Of a stretch of 64,000 bases of DNA, positions 43,239 through 51,737 are shown one piece after another. The position numbers and the translations under genes were made by a program. The notes under the pieces were generated by a model, which saw only the letters and a list, made by a program, of their open reading frames with translations, made no database searches and was not told the origin of the DNA. The first letter of the stretch is position 1. Each line of letters begins with the position of its first letter. Source of the DNA: Pseudomonas asplenii (GTDB lineage: Bacteria; Pseudomonadota; Gammaproteobacteria; Pseudomonadales; Pseudomonadaceae); assembly GCF_900105475.1 (NCBI RefSeq), contig NZ_LT629777.1, positions 2,666,001 to 2,730,000 of the forward strand, read 5' to 3'.

Positions 43239-44221
43239 ACAGCTCCAGCGTCCAGGTGACGCCCGCTCAGGAACAGGCCGCACTGGCCTGGTTGAGCCGG
43301 TTGCACGACCAGCCGAGCCGTGTCGACCAGGCACGGTTCAGCCGTTGGCTGCAGGCCGATCCGGCCCATGCCCAAGCGTATTCCCAGGCCCAGGTACTCT
43401 GGGAACTGAGCGAGGAACCGGCGAGTCGGCTGGCGCAGGAAGACGCCTTGGCTTTGCAAGGATTGCTCCGGGCGATGGAGCGTCCGCGCCGGAGTGCGTT
43501 GCGCCGGTATTGCGCGCCGTTGGCGATGGCTGCCTGCCTGTTGTTGATGGTTGCGGTCGGTGGCGGTTGGCAGCCGCAGCGCTGGTTCGATGATCTGGGC
43601 GCGGACTATGTGTCGGCTCCAGGACAGGTGCGCACGGTGACGTTGGCCGATCGTTCCGAGGTGACGCTGGATACCGATAGCGCCATCGCCGTGGATTTCA
43701 GCGGTGGCGAGCGCCATGTGCGGCTGCGCCGTGGCTCAGCGTTCTTCATGGTCAGCCACACCGGCGAGCCGTTCGTGGTGGATGCCAGGGGCGGCGAGGC
43801 GCGGGTGCTCGGTACCCAGTTCGAAGTCCGTCTGCAGGACGAGGGCGCGCGGGTCACCGTGCTGTCCGGGCGGGTCGGGGTCACGCCAGGCAAGGGCGCG
43901 GCGCAGCAGGTGCTGACCGCCAACCAGCAGCAGGCTTATGCCGATGGCACGGCGCAGCCGATGCACACGGTGGACAGCGACCTGCAACTGGCCTGGCGCC
44001 AGGGCTGGCTGAATTATTCGAAAGCCTCGCTGGTCGAGGTGGTCGATGACCTGCGGCGTTACTATCCAGGGCGCATCCTGCTATTCAACGATGCTCTGGC
44101 GGCGCGGCGGGTCAGCGGCAGTTTCCCGAACAAGGACCCGCAAGCGGTGCTGGATTCGTTGCGCGGGGTGTTGGGCTTCGAGCAGCATAATCTGCTAGGG
44201 CGAGTGATCGTCCTGCGTTGA
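43235..44221 (+). CDS. FecR-type anti-sigma factor
   Basis: A 328-residue inner-membrane signal relay. The N-terminal DUF4880 domain (QEQAALAWLSRLHDQPSRVD) faces the cytoplasm and binds the sigma factor; one membrane segment (APLAMAACLLLMVAVGGG, about residues 89-106); then the periplasmic FecR domain (TLDTDSAIAVDFSGGERHVR, GTQFEVR) and a C-terminal secretin/STN-like part (VSGSFPNKDPQAVLDSLRGV). Overlaps the sigma gene; the receptor gene follows after 120 bp. Confidence 0.93.
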   Translation: MNSSSVQVTPAQEQAALAWLSRLHDQPSRVDQARFSRWLQADPAHAQAYSQAQVLWELSEEPASRLAQEDALALQGLLRAMERPRRSALRRYCAPLAMAACLLLMVAVGGGWQPQRWFDDLGADYVSAPGQVRTVTLADRSEVTLDTDSAIAVDFSGGERHVRLRRGSAFFMVSHTGEPFVVDARGGEARVLGTQFEVRLQDEGARVTVLSGRVGVTPGKGAAQQVLTANQQQAYADGTAQPMHTVDSDLQLAWRQGWLNYSKASLVEVVDDLRRYYPGRILLFNDALAARRVSGSFPNKDPQAVLDSLRGVLGFEQHNLLGRVIVLR

Positions 44222-44341
44222 CTAAGACACGCCTGAAAATATTTTCAAAAAAGAAGTGAGGTAAACCCGAACGCCATCCGTGTAGTGGGTGAAAGTGCGA
44301 TGCATTCGCATTAATGGTTTATCTACACACGGGTCTCCAGC

Positions 44342-46786
44342 ATGAAGTCCAGGGCAAAATCGGTGGCAGGCAATTCGGTCAAACAGTGGCTCGGCGCATC
44401 TGCGCTGGCGGTTTCGGGGCTGGCCCTGTTGCCGCTGAGCGTCGCCCAGGCGGCCGAGTCGAGCACGCAGCAGAGCGCGCTCTTCAACTTTTCCATCGCC
44501 GCCAAGCCGCTGCCCCAAGCCTTGAACGATTTCAGCCGGGTCACCGGCCTGAGCGTGATTTACACCGATGAGGCGCCCTATGGTCTGCAGGCCCCGGCGG
44601 TCAGCGGTCAACTGAGTGCCGAGCAGGCCATGCAGCGCCTGCTCGGCAATTCCGGTTTCACCTTCCGCCGTACCGACGCACACACCCTGGCCCTTGAACC
44701 GCTGCCGACCGATGGCGCGCTGAATCTCGGCGCGACCACGATCAGCGGCAGCCGCGAGGTCGAAAGCACCAGCTACCAGCCGCCGCAGGTCACTTCGATT
44801 GCCCGCTCCAGCGCCTCGCTGCAGGAGATTCCGCAGACCATCAACGTGGTCCCGGCCCAGGTCATCCGCGACCAGACACCCCGCAACCTGGATGACGCGC
44901 TGAAGAACATCAGCGGCATCACCCAGGCCAACACCCTGGGCAGCACTCAGGATGCGGTGATGATTCGCGGTTTTGGCGACAACCGTAACGGTTCGATCAT
45001 GCGCGACAGCATGCCGGTGGTGCAGGGCCGTGCCTTGAACGCCACCACCGAGCGGGTCGAGGTGCTCAAGGGCCCGGCCTCGTTGCTGTACGGTATCCAG
45101 GACCCGGGCGGGGTGGTCAACCTGGTCAGCAAGAAGCCCCAACTGGAACAGTACAACGCGGTGACGATTCGCGGTTCCAGCTACGGTTCCGGCAAGAACG
45201 GCAGCGGTGGCAGCCTCGACAGTACCGGGGCGATCGGCGACAGCAACCTGGCCTACCGGATGATCGTCGATCACGAAGACGAGGATTACTGGCGCGACTT
45301 CGGTACCCATCGCGAAACCCTGATCGCGCCGTCGCTGGCCTGGTTCGGCGACAACACCAAGCTGCTGTTCGCCTATGAGCACCGCGAATTCCTCACCCCG
45401 TTCGATCGGGGTACCGCGATCGATCCGAAGACCAACCACCCGCTGGACATCCCCGCCGGCCGCCGCCTGGACGAGCCGTTCAACAACATGGAAGGCCGCT
45501 CCGACCTCTACCACTTCGAGGCCGACCACGATCTGAACGAGAACTGGAAAGCCCACTTCGGTTACAGCTGGAACCGCGAAACCTATGACGCCAGCCAGGT
45601 GCGTACCGTATCGGTCAACGCCAACGGCACCCTGACTCGCAGCATGGACGGCACCCAAGGGGCGCTGACCACCGACCGCTTCACCACTGCCAGCCTCGAA
45701 GGCAAGGTCCAGCTCGCCGGTATGCAGCATGACCTGGTGTTCGGCCTGGATGACGAGTACCGCAAGGTCTACCGTGCCGACCTGATCCGCCAGAGCCAGC
45801 GCAGTGTCTTCAATTACCTCGATCCGGTGTATGGCCGTGAAGTGGCCGGCTCCACCGTCAGCGCCAAGGACAGCGCCCAGACCGACCTGCTGCGCAGTGA
45901 TGCGGCTTTCCTGCAGGACTCGATCCACCTCGATGACCAGTGGATTCTGGTGGCCGGCGGGCGTTTCGAAACCTTCGACGAATATGCCGGCAAGGGCCGT
46001 CCATTCCAGGTCAACACCAACACCAACGGGCAGAAGTTCTCGCCGCGTTATGGTCTGGTCTACCGCTACACGGATGAACTGTCGTTCTATGGCAGCTATA
46101 CCGAGTCCTTCAAGCCCAACTCGACCATCGCCCCGCTGGCCACCACCGGCAGCCAACGCCTGATCCTCGATGGCTCGATCGAACCGGAAGAGTCCAAATC
46201 CTGGGAACTGGGCGCCAAGCTCGATATGCCGGGGCGTGTGACTGCCAGCGCGGCGTTGTTCGATATCCACAAGCGCAACGTGCTGGTGACCGTCGCCGAG
46301 GGCCTGACCAATGTCTACAGCGTCGCCGGTGAAGTGCGTTCCCGTGGCCTGGAAATGGACGTCAGCGGTCAGTTGAGCGATCGCTGGAGTGTGATCGGCA
46401 GCTATGCCTACACCGATGCGCAGGTGACCAAGGACGCCAACTATCAGGGCAACGAGTTGCAGAACGTGGCGAAGAACAGCGGCTCGCTGTCGGCGGTGTA
46501 CGACTTCGGCAGCCTCTTCGGTGGCGACCAGTTGCGCGTCGGTGCCGGTGCCCGTTATGTCGGCGAGCGTGCCGGCGATGCGGCCAACACCTTCGATCTG
46601 CCGGGCTACACCGTGGCCGATGCCTTCGCCACCTACGACACCAAGGTCGAAGGGCAGAAGGTCAAGTTCCAGCTCAACGTGAAGAACCTGTTCGACAAGA
46701 CCTACTACACCTCTTCGGTCAGCCGGGTGTTCGTCTCCATGGGTGATGCGCGGCAGGTCTCGCTGTCCAGCACCCTGGAGTTCTGA
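44342..46786 (+). CDS. TonB-dependent siderophore receptor with N-terminal signalling domain
   Basis: An 814-residue outer-membrane receptor. After the signal peptide (GASALAVSGLALLPLSVAQA) comes an STN signalling domain (FNFSIAAKPLPQALNDFSRV, about residues 45-118) that contacts the FecR protein, then the plug (IPQTINVVPAQVIRDQTPRN, ERVEVLKGPASLLYG and PGGVVNLVSKKP) and a 22-strand barrel ending in phenylalanine (SLSSTLEF). Of the FpvA/FoxA ferric hydroxamate or pyoverdine type; the siderophore cannot be named. Regulated by the preceding sigma/anti-sigma pair. The beta-propeller gene begins 2 bp after its stop. Confidence 0.95.
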   Translation: MKSRAKSVAGNSVKQWLGASALAVSGLALLPLSVAQAAESSTQQSALFNFSIAAKPLPQALNDFSRVTGLSVIYTDEAPYGLQAPAVSGQLSAEQAMQRLLGNSGFTFRRTDAHTLALEPLPTDGALNLGATTISGSREVESTSYQPPQVTSIARSSASLQEIPQTINVVPAQVIRDQTPRNLDDALKNISGITQANTLGSTQDAVMIRGFGDNRNGSIMRDSMPVVQGRALNATTERVEVLKGPASLLYGIQDPGGVVNLVSKKPQLEQYNAVTIRGSSYGSGKNGSGGSLDSTGAIGDSNLAYRMIVDHEDEDYWRDFGTHRETLIAPSLAWFGDNTKLLFAYEHREFLTPFDRGTAIDPKTNHPLDIPAGRRLDEPFNNMEGRSDLYHFEADHDLNENWKAHFGYSWNRETYDASQVRTVSVNANGTLTRSMDGTQGALTTDRFTTASLEGKVQLAGMQHDLVFGLDDEYRKVYRADLIRQSQRSVFNYLDPVYGREVAGSTVSAKDSAQTDLLRSDAAFLQDSIHLDDQWILVAGGRFETFDEYAGKGRPFQVNTNTNGQKFSPRYGLVYRYTDELSFYGSYTESFKPNSTIAPLATTGSQRLILDGSIEPEESKSWELGAKLDMPGRVTASAALFDIHKRNVLVTVAEGLTNVYSVAGEVRSRGLEMDVSGQLSDRWSVIGSYAYTDAQVTKDANYQGNELQNVAKNSGSLSAVYDFGSLFGGDQLRVGAGARYVGERAGDAANTFDLPGYTVADAFATYDTKVEGQKVKFQLNVKNLFDKTYYTSSVSRVFVSMGDARQVSLSSTLEF

Positions 46787-46788
46787 GG

Positions 46789-47847
46789 ATGCGTCCAGCC
46801 CGCGTGTTCCTGGCCCTGGGCATGACCCTGGGCCTGTCTGCCGCAGCCTTGGCCGAGCCGGCGGACGACTTGCTGTATCACCGCGAGCAGCAGGTCCGCC
46901 TGCCGGGTAGCGGTGACAGCTGGGGCTTTGCCGCGCTCGATCCGGCGCGGCCCTATCTGTACCTGGCGCGGCGCGAGAACGGCCTGAGCGTGTTCGACAT
47001 CAAGCGCCAGCGCCTGGTCAAGACCGTGCCAGGCTCTGCCGGGGCCAACGGCGTGGTGTTCGTGCCCGGCCTGGACCGGCTGTTCGTGCTCAATACGGAC
47101 GGTAGCCTCGCCGTGGTCGACCGCACAAGCCTCAAGGTGCTCAAGCGAATTGCCGTGGCCCGAAGCAACCTCAACAGCGCGGTGTACGAACCCACGACCG
47201 GCCAGGTGATCATCGTCAGCGGGCGGCGTGCCGACCGTTCCAGTCTGTTCGTTTTCGATCCCCGGCAGGAGCGGATCAGCGCCGCCCATGAACTGGACGT
47301 GAAGAAGATCGACCCGCTGCTGGTCAAGGGCGATGGCAGTTTCTTCCTGCCCATGCGCGATGAGGGCAAGGTCGCCCGGCTGTCGGCGAGCAGTTTCGAA
47401 GTCCTCGACAGCTGGCAGTTCGACGGCTGTGCCAAGCCCAGTACCCTGGCCCAGGATAGCGAGCGGCGGCGCCTGTTCGTCGCTTGCCGGGGCGACCAGC
47501 CACGGCTGATCGTCGCCGACCTCGATAGCGGCGTGGTCAAGGCCAGCCTGCCGATCACCCGCGACGTCAATGCCCTGGCCTACGACAGCGTCGGCCGACG
47601 ACTGCTGGTTCCCAGCGGAGTGGATGCCAACCTCACCCTGGTGCGCCAGGAGGATGCCGATCATTACGCGGTGCTGGGCAGTGTCGGCACCTTGCCGATG
47701 GCCTACAACATGGCCTTCGACCCGCAGAGCCGCAAGGTCTACCTGCCGGCGATGGACTTCACCTTGCCCGCGAGTGCCAAGGGAGAACCCAAGGCCGATC
47801 CGATCTTTCATGCCGGGACCTTCTCGGTGACCACCCTGGCGCCTTAA
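46789..47847 (+). CDS. Exported YncE-like beta-propeller protein
   Basis: A 352-residue protein with a signal peptide (VFLALGMTLGLSAAALA, cleavage near residue 22). Repeats of the type YLARRENGLSVFDIKRQRLV, LFVLNTDGSLAVVDR and LFVACRGDQPRLIVADLDSG mark a seven-bladed propeller of the YncE class. It begins 2 bp after the receptor stop, so it belongs to the same iron-uptake transcript; a periplasmic role in handling the siderophore or signalling is possible but not shown. Confidence 0.85.
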   Translation: MRPARVFLALGMTLGLSAAALAEPADDLLYHREQQVRLPGSGDSWGFAALDPARPYLYLARRENGLSVFDIKRQRLVKTVPGSAGANGVVFVPGLDRLFVLNTDGSLAVVDRTSLKVLKRIAVARSNLNSAVYEPTTGQVIIVSGRRADRSSLFVFDPRQERISAAHELDVKKIDPLLVKGDGSFFLPMRDEGKVARLSASSFEVLDSWQFDGCAKPSTLAQDSERRRLFVACRGDQPRLIVADLDSGVVKASLPITRDVNALAYDSVGRRLLVPSGVDANLTLVRQEDADHYAVLGSVGTLPMAYNMAFDPQSRKVYLPAMDFTLPASAKGEPKADPIFHAGTFSVTTLAP

Positions 47848-47980
47848 CGGCAGCTGTCTGAGCGCTTCATGTCCCGGGAAAGCCGGCTATCCTGCATGGA
47901 TTCCCGGGGCACTGTTACCGCATAATTCCCCTCGTTGGCTCGATAAGTACCTTTTTTCTGCGTGCCTCGTTGAGTGATGG

Positions 47981-48000
47981 GCCGCGCCTTGATGCGCGGC
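47981..48000 (+). terminator. Weak terminator-like hairpin before dacB
   Basis: GCCGCGC-cttgat-GCGCGGC followed by TCTTCT. It may end the iron-uptake transcript. An additional inverted repeat (CCCGGGAA at 47873 and TTCCCGGG at 47901) precedes it. Confidence 0.45.
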
Positions 48001-48037
48001 TCTTCTGTATGTGTGTCAGTTGAAGTTGGGGCATTGG

Positions 48038-49558
48038 ATGAATTGGCTACAAGGTTTCACCGGCAGGGGCGTCGTGGTCGTTTTCTGCGCGTTGCTCGGC
48101 GCCTGTTCCAGCAAGACACCGCGAGCACCCGAGCCGGTGCGCACGGTTATCCTGCAGGCGGCGCAATTACCACTGCCGCTGCCCCGTTCGAATTTTTGCG
48201 CCGGTCTCGACAGCACCCTGCGCAGTCCGGTGATGCAGGGCGCGGTGACCTCGCTGGTGGTGCGTGAAGCCGGCAGCGGCAAGCTGGTCTGCGAATACAA
48301 CGCGCAAAGTCGGCTGGTGCCGGCCTCCAGCCTGAAACTGGTGACCACGGCGGCAGCGATGGACGTGCTGGGTGCCGACTTCCGTTTTTCCACCACTGTG
48401 TTGACCACGGGTGTGCAGCAGGGTGGCCTGTTGGTGGGGGATCTGTACCTGCGTGGCAGCGGTGACCCGAGCATGCGCCAGGAAGACTACCAGGCCCTGG
48501 CTGCAGACCTGGCCCGCAAGGGCATCACCCGTGTGCGTGGTCGGCTGATCCTCGACGACACCGCGTTCGATCGCCAGCGGCTCGGGCTCGATTGGGACCC
48601 GGCGGATGAGCAGCAGTATTTCGCCGCGCAGATTTCCGCGCTGAGCGTGTCGCCGAATGCCGACTTCGATGCCGGCTCGATCCTGGTCAATGTGCGGGCC
48701 GCTGGCGTGCGTCAGCCGCCCCGCATCAGCTTCACGCCAGAGAATCGCTACATGAGTCTGGCCAACGGCGCCACCACCGGGCGCGGTGGTCCGCTGGTGG
48801 TCAGCCGTGCCTCCGGTGGCAACCTGCTGCGGATCAACGGCGCACTGCCCAAGGGCGCCGAGCGGGTGATCCAGCTCAGTGTCTGGGAGCCGACCGGACT
48901 GGTGGCCGATATATTCCGTACGGCGCTGCTCCAGCGCGGCATCGTGGTCGAAGGGGGGAGTGTGCTGGGTCTGGCCACGCCGCCGCAGGCCCGGCCATTG
49001 GTGGAACATCAGTCGCCGGTACTGGCGGACCTGATGGCGCCGTTGCTCAAACTGTCGAACAACAACATGGCTGAAGTTCTGCTCAAAGCCATGGGGCGCA
49101 AGACCGCCAATGCGGGCACGGCAGTGGCGGGAGCGGCGGCGGTGAGTGGCTTCCTGCAGCGCCAGGGTGTATCGCCGGCCGGTCTGCAGCAGTTCGACGG
49201 TTCCGGACTGTCGCGGCGTAACCAGATTTCGGCACGGGCCCTCAGCGATCTGCTGCTGGCGGTGCGCACCCGGCCGTGGTTCAACGCCTGGTATGCCGCG
49301 TTGCCGGTGGCTGGCAATTCCGAGCGGATGGTGGGCGGCACGATGCGCAAACGCCTGCGCGGGACGGCGGCGGCCAACAATGTACACGCCAAGACCGGCA
49401 GCATGCGGGGCGTGTCTTCATTGGCCGGTTATGTCACCAGTGCCACCGGGCAGCCGCTGGTGTTCGCGATGCTGACCAACAACTACCGGGTGGGTGGCTG
49501 GGCGATCAAGGACATCGAGAATCAGGTGGTAACGGCGTTGGCCAACAAGACCGATTGA
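48038..49558 (+). CDS. dacB: D-alanyl-D-alanine carboxypeptidase/endopeptidase (PBP4)
   Basis: A 506-residue class C low-molecular-weight penicillin-binding protein that trims peptidoglycan in the periplasm. The three active-site motifs are Ser97-S-L-Lys100, Ser340-N-N and Lys452-T-G. The long insert between the first two is typical of PBP4. The N-terminus (GVVVVFCALLGACSS) holds a lipobox-like L-G-A-C near residue 22, so it may be lipid-anchored, unlike E. coli DacB. The start at 48038 keeps that signal; a GTG nine codons earlier adds nothing. Confidence 0.93.
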   Translation: MNWLQGFTGRGVVVVFCALLGACSSKTPRAPEPVRTVILQAAQLPLPLPRSNFCAGLDSTLRSPVMQGAVTSLVVREAGSGKLVCEYNAQSRLVPASSLKLVTTAAAMDVLGADFRFSTTVLTTGVQQGGLLVGDLYLRGSGDPSMRQEDYQALAADLARKGITRVRGRLILDDTAFDRQRLGLDWDPADEQQYFAAQISALSVSPNADFDAGSILVNVRAAGVRQPPRISFTPENRYMSLANGATTGRGGPLVVSRASGGNLLRINGALPKGAERVIQLSVWEPTGLVADIFRTALLQRGIVVEGGSVLGLATPPQARPLVEHQSPVLADLMAPLLKLSNNNMAEVLLKAMGRKTANAGTAVAGAAAVSGFLQRQGVSPAGLQQFDGSGLSRRNQISARALSDLLLAVRTRPWFNAWYAALPVAGNSERMVGGTMRKRLRGTAAANNVHAKTGSMRGVSSLAGYVTSATGQPLVFAMLTNNYRVGGWAIKDIENQVVTALANKTD

Positions 49559-49568
49559 GCCTGATCTC

Positions 49569-49612
49569 CTGTGGCGAGCGAGCTTGCCGCGCTCGGTGGC
49601 GAAGCTGCTGTA
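49569..49612. repeat. Single REP-like element after dacB
   Basis: TGTGGCGAGCGAGCTTGCCG onward is the common Pseudomonas fluorescens REP head sequence, here unpaired, with a partial inverse copy (GCTCGGTGGCGAAGCTG). Confidence 0.5.
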
Positions 49613-49741
49613 GACCGTCTGCTGCGCGCTTGCTGATGGGCGCGGTGGCAGGTCCTGGGGCTGCTGTGCAGCCCAGCGGAGGCAAGCCCCTCGTCAGAGT
49701 AATTGGGCATGTCGCAACGCCGCACCGCGGCGAACAGGGCG

Positions 49742-50614
49742 CTATAGAAAGGCCTGCCGGTATTGGCCCGGTGTGGCGCCCAGTGCCTGGCGGAAGCGAT
49801 TGCTGAAATGGCTGGCACTGGCGAAACCGCACGCCAGGGCGATCTCCCCCAATGGTTCGGCGCTGGCGCGCAACAGCGTCCGCGCTCGCTCCAGGCGTCG
49901 TGCCAGGACATACTGGTGCGGCGGCAGGCCGAAGCTGTGGCGGAACATCCGTGCGAAGTGATATTCGGACAGTGCACATAACCCCGCCAGCTCACCCAGG
50001 CTCAATGGCTGCTCCAGCCGCTGCTCGATGTAGTCCACCAGTAGCCGTCGCTGATGTGCCGCCAGCCCGCCCTTCAATCTCAGCCCCTGACGCAGGCCGA
50101 CCTGGTTGAGCAGGGCATGGTTGCGCAGTTCATGAGCCAGGCTGCTGCCGAGCAGGCGCTCCGCCGGTTCGTCCCAGTTCAGTTCGATCAGTTGGCGAAA
50201 GCGCCGGGCCTGCTGCGGATCGTCGAGAAAGGTGTGTTCCTGCAGTTGCAGTTCGCGTGGTTCGCGGTCCAGCAGGGTCACGCAGCCGAGGGCGAACTGC
50301 TCCGGGCTGAAGTACAGGTGCGCCAGGCGGATGCTACCGTTGATCACCCAGCCGGACTGGTGTTCGGCGGGCAGGATGCACAGCTTGCCCGGGCCACCCT
50401 TGTTGTCGGGCCTGCCACGGCGAAAGGTGCCGGTGCCGCCAGCGAGGTAGCAGGACAGGGTGTGATGGCCGGGTGCTTGGTAGTCCTGGGCGTCGTGATG
50501 GTTGCTCCACACGGCGGCCGACAGCCCATCCCCCAGGTCGGCGCTGTGTTCCAGGCGCGAATGGGGCGAGCGGCTGAGGGCTTGAAAGACTTGCAGGGAA
50601 TCCAGTTCGGACAT
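49742..50614 (-). CDS. AraC-family regulator
   Basis: A 290-residue regulator. The first 180 residues are a cupin-like sensing part (GHHTLSCYLAGGTGTFRRGR); the C-terminal 100 hold two HTHs (LSLGELAGLCALSEYHFARM, then GEIALACGFASASHFSNRF). The start at 50614 (MSELDSLQVF) has GGAG 8 bases upstream; the ATG 8 codons earlier has none. Divergent from an EamA transporter over 137 bp, which it probably controls. Confidence 0.92.
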   Translation of the reverse strand: MSELDSLQVFQALSRSPHSRLEHSADLGDGLSAAVWSNHHDAQDYQAPGHHTLSCYLAGGTGTFRRGRPDNKGGPGKLCILPAEHQSGWVINGSIRLAHLYFSPEQFALGCVTLLDREPRELQLQEHTFLDDPQQARRFRQLIELNWDEPAERLLGSSLAHELRNHALLNQVGLRQGLRLKGGLAAHQRRLLVDYIEQRLEQPLSLGELAGLCALSEYHFARMFRHSFGLPPHQYVLARRLERARTLLRASAEPLGEIALACGFASASHFSNRFRQALGATPGQYRQAFL

Positions 50615-50751
50615 GGTCTGTTCTCCAACGTCTCGCATGCTACTCCCTCGCGGGCCGGCTGCCAGCCCTGTTGCGATAAAAGCGCAAGATTATGCAAGCG
50701 CCGGGTTTCGCCGGGATTGCACACTGGGCTCGACCTTCTGGAGCCCGCCGC

Positions 50752-51654
50752 ATGAACCTCTTTCTCTACCTGCTCACCGTACTGATCTGGGGCACCACCT
50801 GGATCGCCCTGAAACTGCAATTGGGCGTGGTGGCGATCCCGGTGTCGATCGTCTACCGCTTCGGCCTGGCGGCGCTGGTGCTGTTCGTGATGCTGTTGCT
50901 CAGCCGTCGCCTGCAACCGATGAACCGGCGTGGCCACCTGATCTGCCTGGCCCAGGGGCTGTGCCTGTTCTGCCTGAACTTCATGTGTTTCCTCACTGCC
51001 AGCCAGTGGGTGCCCAGCGGCCTGGTGGCGGTGGTGTTTTCCACCGCGACCTTGTGGAATGCGCTGAACGCGCGACTGTTCTTCAAGCAGCGGATCGCTC
51101 GCAACGTGCTGATGGGCGGCGCCCTGGGGCTGTTGGGCCTGGGGCTGCTGTTCTGGCCTGAACTGACGGGACATACCGCCGGGCCGAATACCCTGCTGGG
51201 CCTGGGTCTGGCGCTACTGGGTACCCTGTGTTTCTCCGCCGGCAACCTGCTCTCCAGCCTGCAACAGAAGGCCGGTCTCAAACCGCTGAGCACCAACGCC
51301 TGGGGCATGTTCTACGGGGCGTCGATGCTGGCGCTGTATTGTCTGCTCAGCGGCATACCGTTCACCCTGGAGTGGAACACCCGCTATCTCGGTTCACTGC
51401 TGTACCTGGTGATTCCGGGTTCGGTGATCGGCTTTACCGCCTACCTGACCCTGGTGGGGCGTATGGGACCGGAGCGTGCTGCCTATTGCACAGTGCTGTT
51501 CCCACTGGTGGCGCTGAACGTCTCGGCCTATGCCGAGGGGTATCAATGGAGCGCGTCAGCACTGCTGGGGATGGTCGCGGTCATGGCGGGCAATGTGTTG
51601 GTGTTCCGCAAACCCGGTACGCACCTGCGGCCGGCTGCGGCGAGGACGGCCTGA
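50752..51654 (+). CDS. EamA/DMT-family transporter
   Basis: A 300-residue inner-membrane protein with ten predicted helices in two EamA halves: MNLFLYLLTVLIWGTTWIAL opens the first; NTLLGLGLALLGTLCFSAGN and the helices to NVLVFRKPG form the second. An exporter of amino acids or small metabolites is the usual role; the substrate is unknown. The start at 50752 follows CTGGAG. Divergent from the AraC gene. Confidence 0.9.
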   Translation: MNLFLYLLTVLIWGTTWIALKLQLGVVAIPVSIVYRFGLAALVLFVMLLLSRRLQPMNRRGHLICLAQGLCLFCLNFMCFLTASQWVPSGLVAVVFSTATLWNALNARLFFKQRIARNVLMGGALGLLGLGLLFWPELTGHTAGPNTLLGLGLALLGTLCFSAGNLLSSLQQKAGLKPLSTNAWGMFYGASMLALYCLLSGIPFTLEWNTRYLGSLLYLVIPGSVIGFTAYLTLVGRMGPERAAYCTVLFPLVALNVSAYAEGYQWSASALLGMVAVMAGNVLVFRKPGTHLRPAAARTA

Positions 51655-51737
51655 GCCGGCAGGCGATACCCGGCTAATGCCCCGGGTTCGTCCGGGCCTC
51701 CTAGGCTGGCGCTTTCAACGCTTGCCAGGGAGGCCGC

